Part shown: positions 12,301 through 24,300 of the stretch, piece by piece
How the letters are laid out: each line of letters starts with the position of its first letter
Numbering within the stretch: position 1 is the stretch's first letter
NCBI GenBank assembly: GCA_963971405.1
Contig: OZ020487.1
Span: forward strand, 9,087,344 to 9,151,343
Direction of reading: 5' to 3'
Source: Psococerastis gibbosa
Lineage: Eukaryota > Arthropoda > Insecta > Psocodea > Psocidae
DNA length: 64,000 nt
Program-made: the position numbers and the translations under genes
The notes under the pieces: generated by a model
The model's input: only the letters and a program-made list of their open reading frames with translations
The model's database searches: none
What the model was told of the DNA's origin: nothing

Positions 12301-15300
12301 TGTATTTCGTCAAACTGCTATAAGCGCGCTAGACAACGAGTTGCCCAGGCACCGTCTACAACAGTTTGCCTTTGTCTATTGTACTATTTTTGTGTATAAT
12401 GGGTTGAGGGTTTTCACAGATTTTTAAGGATAGGTGGCTGGAATAGAAACTTACCTAATCCTAATCTTACCTAATCTCGCACTAATACTTTCTGAAGTTT
12501 CCATAGAAACTTACCTAATCCTAATCTTACCTAATCTCGCACTAATACTTTCTGCAGTTTCCATAGAAACTTACCTAATCCTAATCTTACCTAATCTCGC
12601 ACTAATACTTTCTGGAGTTTCCTCTTGTTTTAATTCTCGTTCGGGGTCGTAGTACTCGGCAGGTTTCTGCGTCGGTTCGGGAGGTACTTCGGCTGTAACA
12701 TCCACAATTTTTATTGATGTAGCTGAACCCTCAATCAATCAAAATCAATCAATCAAAATTTATTTCCAAAATACAATTTTTTACAGTTTTTGCCACTTTT
12801 CCCTATGGGCTAGGCCCGTTTTAACCCGTTTTAACCCTAATATTGAATGAATAAATAACGACTATATTGCAATACAATTGGCGAGCAATTAGACTATAAA
12901 GTATTTTTTTCATGTTAACTATAATTCCATCCGAAGTCGACTCTATATGTTGATATTGAGTAACGTGCGTATAAGTTATAAAGTAAGTTTTCTTAAGGCG
13001 GCTATTCCACTTGTCAATAATCCGTCATTTGTGCTTCAATAATTAATTGATGAGATTTTTTTTACTCTGTATAAAAACAGAAATGTCATCAATTACTAAT
13101 GCACAAATAATATTGACAAGTGGAATAGCCGCCTATAGCCTAGCTATAGCATATAGCCTATATAAACAGAATAGTTACTTGGTTTAAAAACTTTAATTTC
13201 ATGTGTAACCTCATACCTGGAGAAATAGAGCTTTTGTTAAAAACAATTCTGTACAAATTGTAGTTTTTTTGCTTCATAAAATAATTTATCACATAATTAG
13301 TTCTCTTATTTTTTCAAAATTACTTTTATTTTTGGAGTTAGGAGTAGTGAGATACTGTACTACTACTACATGCTATAATCATTCTTTCACGAAATGACTT
13401 TTTAAGGGGGTGGGGACCTTCCTCCTGCCCCCTCCCCCCTAGCTGAAATCCTGGCGTCGCCCTTGGGCTGTAGTATACATCGTAAATAGCTCGCGTACGA
13501 GCGACTGCTAGATTAATGTAGTAAATAGGAGATGTTGGGCATGAGCCAAATGTGAAACAGTGTCATTATGTCGAATGAATGGTTCAATAACTATAGTCTA
13601 TACACTGTAGATTCCCAGCAATTTGTGAAAATGTTCAGAATCGCAGTTTGGTAATTGGCAAAGAGATAGCAACACAGCAAAAAAGCCAAAGATTGACATA
13701 TTATGTGGTACTTAACTTGTATAACGCAAGGTTTACATACAGTATATACAGTACCGGATTTAACCAATAATCCCAGCTAAACCAGAGCTTAACCGTATCG
13801 CATGTGCCAGCAGTCAAGTGTCACAAAAAATTAACTACTTTTTAATGATATTTTAAAGATTTTCCTCCGGTGGTGACCCCCCTGGACCCCCCTCGCTGCG
13901 CCTCTGATGATAATAATACTGGATACACTCCTGGATGGCATGGGGCGCCATTCGATACATGGAAAATAAAGACAATTTTCTTTCTTTCTTCTTTCTTAAT
14001 CCGTTAGGATATGCAAGCCTCTACTTCTGAGCCTTACCCCTTTTGTTGTCTCTAGACCAGGGGTTCCCAACCTTTATTGCCCGTGGACCACAAGATTATT
14101 TTATGATTTTCCGTGGACCATGGCTGTGACAGGAAAATCGTAACATTCTTGGACCAAGTTCATAGCTGATTCCCCCTCTGCTCCGATCACCTATTCCACT
14201 ACGATGGCTTAAAGGTATGAAAATTAACTACGACACAGGAGGGATTGGCCCAGCACTACTATGCGGCCTAGGACGGGCGTTGGCTGAAGAAGAAGACGAG
14301 GAGGAAGGGCCAAGATCAAGTAATCTGTGCCTACAATTTTTTTTTTTTTTTTTTTTTTTTAAAGAAAAGATTAATCGCATACATAAAATTTAATGAATGT
14401 ATCCGATTGACCTTTTCAGTCGCCTCTGTAGGTTATTACCCGTGATGAGTACGACACGTCTCCGATGGCATGGCGTGTAAAGACTCGCACAAGCGCAAGC
14501 ACGTTACCACCTGGCCATCGAAATCGATGCTGATATTTGATTAAATGTTCAGGACTGGTAAATATTTACTTTTTGTTCCATTACTAAGCCAACCTAGCGG
14601 AGTAAGGGCTATAAAGCCCTCTCTTACACTCAAATGGGAAGGCCCGGGACCACCTGCTTTACATGTCCTCCAAAGCATGGACAGAAAATGTAGTATGCGT
14701 AAGACTCGAACCAGCAACCTTTCGGGTGAAAGTTGGAGTCTGTACCACTACTCTACATGACCTGACTTCAGTATTAGTCAGATTTTATTGCCACTGTATT
14801 TTATTAAAAATTTCCATTAACTCAGCTTTTTAATTTTCTTATTTCTTACTTTTTGCCCGTGGACCATTTGATGTATGTATGTGGACCACCGGTGGTTCAT
14901 GGACCACAGGTTGGAAACCCCTGCTCTAGACCACCCTGCCGGCGCTTTTAGGCTTAAAATTAGCTTACTTCAAGATGTTCCAAAGAGATTGACACGGATG
15001 ACGTCACCCTGTAATGGGCATCTCTACAAGGCCGCGCTTGCTCGTTTCATTATCAACTTGGCTCAGTATACACACTGCAACGCATCCCGTCCTAAAGTAA
15101 TCCAATTTTGGACAACTGATAACGATTCTAAGATGAAGAGATAACCGCATAGATTCGCCTGTCTATCAGGGCCAATTTAGTAGTTAGAGCCCAGAGTAGT
15201 GCGCGAAGTACCATAGGAAAGTTTGCGCGCCTTTTTTTCTTAGCATAATTGATTAAACGTGCATAACAATATAATAGGTACCGATCCAGGGAATTCCGAT

Positions 15301-18300
15301 TGTATTATATTTAGTAGAACAAATAAAGCCCTTAATTTTTTTATATTATTTTCTGCACCTTGCCTACACGAGTCCACGTGCAAAATGGCTGCACAATGGC
15401 AAGGGACCCAAAGAAAAAACTTTATGTATAAACTTATGTAACTGAATTTATTTTGGGAATTAAACTATTATTATGGCGATTTGGAGTTAACATAATACCG
15501 GGATTTATATAATACCTGAGTATTTTTTTTAATACCGCAGTAGTAAGGTGTCACGTGGCGGGGTTAAATATGCGTGGGAAATTCAAATTAATAATATATA
15601 TTATTGGAATACAAGGGAATGGTTGCATTGTTTTATAATTGATGGAAATACTAAAAATCATTAAAACGTACCGGTACAGGCCGAATTTAGAAATATAATA
15701 AGAGTTGTAATTAATGTGTCTACATCTAAGGGAGAAAAAAAATTGAAAACTCAACAAAAATAATAGCAGAGGATTAATTATCAATTTGAATTTCCCGCGC
15801 ATTTCGCACTCATTTGTTTAAAACAATTGAATAAACCCTGGTATTGTGTTAATCCCAAATTTTCATAATAAGGCTGCTGCCTGCTGGGGCCCTTCTTTAC
15901 ACTTTGTACCCGTCAGTTTCCTTCTTCTTCTTCTTCTTCTGGTGAACAACCCTCATGGGTTGGCTTGCAGCATTTTGCTCCGGCTCTTCCACTCCGATCT
16001 TTCCTCTGCCAGCCTCTTCAGTTGCCCATACGTAGTACAGTTGAAGTCCCTGAGCAGCTGGTCCAGGTACTCATTACGGGGGGGGGGGCCTACCGCGGCA
16101 CCTCCATACATGTGCCCTTCCAGGATCGTGTGAAGTAGCCCATCATGGCGTAGTGTGTGTCCAATCCAGTTGGCTCTCCTCTTGGCGATGGATGCCCTCA
16201 GTTTTCTTTCTTCCCCTATGCGTTGCAGCACTTCCTCATTGGTTATCCGGTCAGTCCACGTTATTTTTAATATTTTCCGGTAGCACCACATTTCGAAGGC
16301 TTCGATTCGGCTCCGCATAGTTTCCGCTATAGTCCAAGTTTCGCATTCATACATCATTGTACTCCACACAAGGGACTGGAGAAGGGCTTTCCGGGTTTCG
16401 AGAGTTATATTTGCAGACTGAAAGATTTTCGTCTTCTTGTTGAAGGCCAGTTTTCCCAGGAAAATCCTATTATTTATTTCCCTGTTATTTCCCAGTTTCC
16501 CTATCTACAGTCAACCTATCTCTTAAGTTACTTACTTGCATTAACGTCCACACAAGCTCTCCAACAGGTCAACTCAGTGTTGAAGCGGTTCTTGTTGCCC
16601 CCACAACCGCCGTAAACAAATATTTCGCAGCGGGAAGTCTCCCGATCAAAGTACCACTTGTGCACATAACTTTCGCAAGTGCCATGTTCCATGGGCTGTT
16701 GACAGGGCGGTTCTTTTGAATCAACGAGGGCAGTCATCGTTGTGGTGGTTGTGCCTTTAACATGCAACATATGAACAATATTGAACAAGGATTCAAATGC
16801 TATAATACAGTTCCTAAATATTGTTGTTTTTTTTTATCGCAAATGGACATGCTATATACCTGCACACTACGACTACAACCACTCCTTGGCGCTACGGCCC
16901 GTGTAAGGCTCTGATCTGCTCTGCCACATCGCGCCAGCCTGTGCGGCCCTGCGCTCTCCTTCGACGCCAAGGGTCACTGAATCCATCTGGACGTCGTTCA
17001 GCCATCAAATCCGTGGTCGTCCCACTCGTTTTCTCCATTGGGGCACCTTGTGTAAGGTTGCTCTTGTGTCCCTATTGTCTGGCATTCGTTCCACGTGCCC
17101 TATGAACCGTACCTGATTCGGGCTCTCTTGATTTCGGCTACTACCGTAGGTTCATTTTACGGATATGCCTCTCCCCCTCTTTCCCCCCCCCCCTCTCCCT
17201 TTCTCTCTCCCTCTCTCTCTCTACAATATTGTGTCTGTTATTTTAAGTAGAAATTTAAATACAATCCTGTATATTGACTAAAAGAGTGATTTGATCATCT
17301 TGTCTACACATTTCTGCAACTATATTACAATACATAGCTATTTTACATGCATGCAAAACGTGCCGCCATGTTGCTCAAAATGCATTTAGTTCTCAATACT
17401 CATGCCATGCTATGTACAATACCTACAGATCCAAGCTTATAGTCTTCATAATATTTATAATCAAACAAGTCAGATATACTTATACATTTACATATACACA
17501 CTTACAAAATCTCGTTTTAGTTGAGGCGATTATTCCACTTGTCATTTTTTCTTCATTTGTGCATTAAGAAATGATGAGGTTTTTGTTTTAAGGAGACTAT
17601 TATGTAGATACTTAACTTATCTATTATAAATTAAGTTATAATATGGTAGAGACTTATTATTGATGTCTCTACCATATTATAACTTAATTTAGTTAAGATA
17701 AGTTAAGTATCTACATAATAGTCACCTTAAAACAAAAATCTCATCATTTTTTAAAGCACAAATGAAGAAAAGTGGAATAACCGCTTTAGTGCGTCTATAG
17801 AAACTTTTGGCAATGCGGGACAGGGATTTGAATCCTTATTCTTAAGGTGAAAAATACAATTCCTGACAGGACTCTTCGACTAATTAATTTGGGCATATTA
17901 GTCCTGTATTAACAATTAAATTGTCTCTGTAATTTATTTTTAGTCAGACGTTAAAAAAATCTACAGGAATAATTAATTGAAATGTGCCCTGCTACAGGCC
18001 TACTATGGCGATTATTTTTAATCTTCACCTGGAATTAAAAAGGCAGCAACTGAGCTTCTGAGTCTCCAAGATACAATCTTAGAAGTCTACGCAGTTCCAC
18101 TGAAAATGTCGACCGCAGATGTTGACGAAACGTTTGGAAGTTCACTTTCAATTCGACTACGGCCCATCAGCCCGGATTCTACTGGTTCTCCATTCATAAT
18201 TTTAGAATCCGAAATTGTTTACATTTTTAACCCCAACTGCAAGTTAATACTAAACGACCTAGTTGGCTCGCAGGTCTAAATAAAAGGCATCCATATAATT

Positions 18301-21300
18301 TTTAACTACAATAGGTACTCTGTTCTTCGAAATCAAAATGCCACGGTGTACAAGCTAGATTAACGTACCATTATATTTGTCAGAGCAGGTAGCCATGCAG
18401 TCAATTTCGGTAGCAAAGCGGTTAGCATTGCCATCACATCCACCATAGGTAAAACTCTTGCAAGATTCAGACCATCTGTCAAAGTACCACATCTTCTTGT
18501 ACTGCTCGCAGGACCCCACGTTCAAATCCAGTTTGCAAATTGTCCTAGGGCTAATAGTCTGGGGTCTTTGGGTAATTCCATACTTCTTTAGTATAGATGG
18601 GAGCATGGTGTCTGAAATTGTTAGTGATCAAAATCAAGTACTTCTTAAGAAACTTCTGTCCTGCATACGGGACAGTACCGGTATTAATTAGGAGGATATT
18701 ATGCAAGGTATCGTATGTATTATTAGCTGACAGAAAGCATTTCTGATGGTGAGCAGATTGTCAAATTTTTTTGACTTGGCAATTGCTTAAAAAACATTTA
18801 GGCTCTTTAGTTGCAAATAATTTTTCCTTGCTTTTAGCATTTCTGTTTAACCCTGTCAGCCTAGAGAGGGAGTGAGTCTGTGTCTGAATTTGAGGCACCC
18901 AAAGGGCAGACTCCTTCTTCTCAGGGTGACTGACAGGGTGGACCTCCTAATTATAGTGGGCCACTTGGGGAATAAAGTAAAGTCACTCGATTAATTTGGA
19001 GGTGACCATGATTCAATACGCACTTAGAGTGACTGGCAGTTTCAGCGCGTTATCATGTCCTACCATGTTCCCCAGCCAACGCTATGCACTCTACCAAGTT
19101 TTCTGCAGTTTAGAGCAGCCTCTGTTCTGTTGTATTCAAGTTGGTGGTAGATACAAATACTGTAATATTTCTTCTTTCAAAAGAGTTCCGAAATTTAAGT
19201 ACTGCTCATAACTTTACGGTATCAGTTGTCTGTTGATAAAAAAACAGTAGTAACACTATTACAGATGACCTCATGATAATATTAATTAAATAGGACACTC
19301 ACATCCGCGTCCAATGCAAAAGTGCTGACATTCAGACTCAACATCAAAGCGATTCTTATTGCCCCCGCAGCCTCCATAAGCAAATGTATAGCATTGGCCG
19401 GCGTTCGCGTCATAGTACCATTTATGTACATAGCTGTTACAGGGCCCAGTTTCGGGGGGTAGGGCGCAAAACCTGGGAATGGAATCCAGGGGTTCTGGCG
19501 TAGGTGGACTCACAAGCAGAGGGTTCTTCACAGCAGCTGTAAAAAGCACGAACGTTATTGCCAAGACCATAGGCGTAGCCAGTGAGGTGCAGGAGGGGGA
19601 ACACGTGCCCCCCCCCTAAAGATTTGACGAGCTAGCACTAGACAGGATGGGGTTGTCATTGATGTTTTACACAATATAAAAAAAGTGCGAGGAATTTAAA
19701 TTAGATATAATGAATAAAAATTTAATGTTAATATTCCAAAAAATTCAAATAAACCCGCGAAAAATAATCAATTAAATTGAATTTTTGCACCTGTCCCCCT
19801 TCTGGATCCAATCCTATAGCTACGTCCGTGACCAAGACCCATTCATGGCACGGCTTACATAGGGGAAGCTATAATTTTGTATTAGCGGACATGCAATGCC
19901 AAGTACCAATTGGACAAAACAATTAATTTAAACGAACAAAACACTGAGTTTTATTAACGTATGCTTATGGACTCGTATCTGTACTTGGATAGGCGCCCAT
20001 TCCACCGACCGGCTAGCGCTATTTACAAAAACAGTGACGTGGTAGCAGACATTCAAGACTTAGGCGGGGTTTCCACCGACCTCGCATTGCAGAATTGACG
20101 GAAATGTTTATTTTCCTCTATGCCATAGTTAAAATTGATCAATGATCATACAGTAAAATCACAAACAAACAAACTAAAATTAAAAATTGGCGTCATGGGA
20201 TATGTTAAGTACAAACATTTTAATAGATTTCTATAAAAAGAAAAATTCTAATTTCCGTCAATGTCATTTGCATTCTGCAATGCGAGGTCGATGGAAACGC
20301 CACCTAAGTCTTGAATGTCTGCTACCACGTCACCGTTTTTGTAAATAGCTCTAGCCGGTCGGTGGAATGTACGCCTTAAGTCATGCTTTCGCCTGTTTCA
20401 TAGCATCAACGGTAAGCTTGTCCATTATCGCTTGTTGCCGGTTTAGGTTGACATCGAGAGCGTATACCAGTTTGCCAATGGCCAAAAAAATTCATAAGGA
20501 AACAATACAAATAATGCCCGAAATCCTTGGAGTCGTTGGCATTCGATTAGGGACCTGTGGGCCACTACTTCCATAAAAAGTCCTTAAAAAAATACTAAAA
20601 GACTATAAAGCCCTCTCTTACACTCAACTAAGAAGACCCGGGACCGCCTTCTTCCGAAGCATGACCAGAAAATGTAGCAAGTGTGAGACTCGAACCAACA
20701 ACCTCTCGGGTGAAAGTCGGAGTCTGTACCACGACTCTACATGTCCTTCATGTCGTAAATAGTGAATTCAGGTAACGTGACAAGTCTGCATAGATGAGGA
20801 ACTTCATTACTAGTGTTATTGCGTCTATTATTGAACAAAGGGTTAGTTGGGAGTATCCCCCACTCCCGAAACGTCACCCCCTTCCCCTGACAATGGCCTC
20901 CGCCCTAATTGTTCGATGACAGTGAGACCCCGGCCTCTAATGACTATATTAACACAGCAGGCAATGCACGTCCAACTAACCCTTTGTTAAATATTAGGTT
21001 ACAATACCATTGCCATAAACCTTTACCAATTAATTACGTTAATTCCATAATTTTAGATTGGAGCCATAATTAACAATCACGTGAGTGTCACTGGGGAAAT
21101 TCATCTACTCGTGGTACAGCAGTTTGTTTGATGGGTGTTTTGAATCTTGCCCTGCCAACGACCTCAGTGAATTTCCGGAAGTGACTGGAACTGTTTCGTT
21201 GTGAATGATGGGCGCTGAAAACTGGTGTCAACCCTCACCGACTGCAAGCGATAGTGGACAAGCTGAGACATGCTTACTCCACGCCAAAACAGCAGCATTA

Positions 21301-24300
21301 ACGCCCGGTGCACAATGAAAGATCTCCCAGCAGATCTGCTGCGTAGAATCTGCCTACGTGCACCGGGCTTTAGCAGATCATGCTTACTCCGCGTCTAAAT
21401 AGCAGCATTAACGCCCGGTGCACATTGAAAACTCTCTCAGTAGGTCTGCTGAGCAGAATCTTCCTATATGCACCGGGCTCAAGCAGTACATGTTTACTCC
21501 ACGTCAAAACAGCAGCATCAACGCCCGGTGCACAATGAAAGATCTCCCAGCAGAACTTCTGAGTAGAATCTACCTATGTGCACCGGGTTGAGCGGTACGT
21601 GCTTACTCCACGCCAAAACAGCAGCATTAACGCACGGTGCTCATTGAAAGATCTCCCAGCATATCTGCTGCGTTGAATATGCCTATGTGCACCGGGTTAA
21701 GCGGTGTTTCACGTCACAACATGCATTAGCGGTCGGTGCACAATGAAAGCTCTCTCAGCAGATCTGCGTAGAAGCTGCGTAGAAGCTGCGTAGAAGCTGC
21801 CTATGTGCACCGGGCTTACTCCACGTCAAAGCAGCGGCATTGACAGCCGGTGCACAATGAAAGGTCTCCCAGCAGATCTACCACGTAGAATCTGTCTATG
21901 TGCACCAGGCTTTACCAGTACATGCTTACTTCAAGTCAAAACAGCAGCATTAGCGCCCGGTGCACAATGGAAGCTCTGATCTGCTGCGAAGAATCTGCCT
22001 ATGTGCACCAACCCTAAGCCGTACTAGCTACTAGCATTCGGGGGACTTACGAGGGACAAGACAAGTACTATAGCACTCGTCATAGGTTGAAAACTTGTTG
22101 TTATTTCCACCACAGCCGCCAAAGATGAAAATTGAGCAGTTGTTTGTTTCCTGGTCATAGTACCACATCCGATTGTATCGCTGACAAAAACCAATATCCA
22201 GTGGCTCTCTACACCTGGGTACTCCGCTCACAACTAAAAAATCCCTTTCGTCTTCAAAGTTTGGCAAACTTTTAAAGTTGTGGAGGAAAATGTTATTATC
22301 TTTCGCTAAATCAGGTTAACTTTGGTCGCCAGGGGACCGAAAAGAGTAACAGTAAAATGTCAGAGTGTAAGAGGTCAGATGTTTATTATCTTACAAAGAA
22401 CTTTCCACCATGTTGAGTGCCATTTGAAACCTGGATGAGGTCATTTATCATTTTATCTGAGGGGAATTTGACATAAAGTCTTTGCTATCATCGTGAAATG
22501 AAATGAAACTAAAGGAAATTAAATGAAATTATCGACAGATGTAGTAGTTTTGTAACTGTTCAGCTCTTCAGCAGGAGAGTGACATGCATAAAAAGCCCAT
22601 TTCATTTACTTATAGCCAATCATCAAGACTTCAAAATATTCACAGTCCCATTCAGATAACTCCTTTATGAAAACCAATAAACAAGAGATGGAGCAATTTT
22701 CATAGCAATGCTTGCCAAAAAAATTAGCGACAACAGCAAAAAGCGTGTAGGTATGCTATAGACTCAACTGTGTCAGTGGTGAGCTACTTTTCGACTTCTT
22801 ATTTGATTATTTCGTTGAATTTATTGAATTCAAACGTACCTGAGGGCCGTTTACAGGTTTCCTGGCAAACCGCCTGGGAATCAAAACGGTTTGCGTTGCC
22901 CTCGCAGCCTCCATACTCAAAAACGTCGCAAGTCTGAGCGGTCGCGTTATAATACCATTTATAGGAGTAGCTCGAGCATGGGCCAAAGTCCAGGGGAAGC
23001 GTACAAAGGTCTGCAACATCTAAGCAACGAAATAATAAAGCTGAAGCCGCGAATTGAAATTCATAGTGCATTTTCACAAAGTTCCAAGCCCCCCCCCCTC
23101 ACAAATTGCGATTCTGAGTGAAAGTATGGGCAAACCCCCTCATCCTCCATATATTTACTACTCGTATTACTGTATAAGATAGAAGATACGAGGCATTTCC
23201 AGAAAGTAAGTGTACTGAAGCTCGCATGGCCGAAAGGATTTTATTTTCTTTGTGTTGGCAACACTGCAGTATGCAGTATTACTAGACACCTACCTCTTCG
23301 AATCCAAATCACTATTTCAATATGATATATATGTGATAGGTGAAATTCAATCACCAATAATCATGGCCGTGCCCAAGGGGGGGGGGTCCAAGGGGTTCGG
23401 ACCCCCTCCGAAATAAAAGGGATTTTCAATAATAAATTTTTAAAAAATTTAAAAAACTTTTTTTGGAACCCCCCCCCCCCCCCCCCGCAAACAAAAACCT
23501 GGGCACGGCCATGCCAATAGTCAACGACTGGCTTCGTAATAATTACTAACCATATCCTATGCCTTCATAAATTACCCATTTTTAATTTTTTTACGTATAG
23601 CTACGATACTATTACAATCACACACAAGCCCAACGCCCATGTCTTACAATATAGGCCTATACTAAAGCAGCACCGCCGTTTATATATAGTCAGGTTGAAC
23701 ACGATCACAACAGATACAAAGACGGAATATCTCTCACTATGACTAAACTAAAACTAGGGCTCTATATTAGACAGGTATTGTCATCCGCCATTTTTTATCC
23801 ATTATAAGTCTGGTGTATAAGCCAAGCATTGGGCGTTTACCTATTTATTATTAGAAATTTATCGTTTGTTATTTATTTTTTATATAAAAAACGTTCTACC
23901 AATTAGGGAAGTGTTTCATAAAAAAATACTAAAACTTGTTATCGTTTTTTTCAATCTTTTACTTTTCTTAAAAATAATTACAATACTTAGCATATAGGAA
24001 ATAAAGGATAAAAAATGGCGGATGACAATACCCGGGTATATAGTGCCTTACTAAAACTAACAAAATCAAAAACAAAACAAAAAATAACTTACCAATAGAT
24101 AAAAAAGACAGCCCCACCCTTAGAATATTCATGAATAAGCTTAAAAGACACCTAAACCTTAGACACCTTAGAACCTGAGACCTTACCCATTACACATACA
24201 TAACTAACCTAACTACTAACACAAACTAACCTAACTAACATTAACTACCTAACTCATCAACTAAAAATATAGAATTTGACTAATGACGCTCCCTGTAATT

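Larger units (their letters stand above)
14058..14923. mobile_element. hAT non-autonomous element (866 bp) with nested SINEs
   Basis: An exact 8-bp duplication CTCTAGAC flanks it (14050-14057 and 14924-14931). The ends are CAGGGGTTCCCAACCT and the inverse CAGGGGTTTCCAACCT, with GTGGACCAC repeated inside both ends, in the style of hAT-Charlie elements. Two inverted SINEs sit inside it (about 14340-14540 and 14553-14760). No transposase frame remains. Confidence 0.88.

Noticed and set aside
10906-23019. The Kunitz exons as a cluster of separate venom or toxin-like inhibitor genes.
   Set aside because: Each lacks its own signal peptide and stop, and all share phase 1-1 splice sites that chain them into the laminin-G gene.
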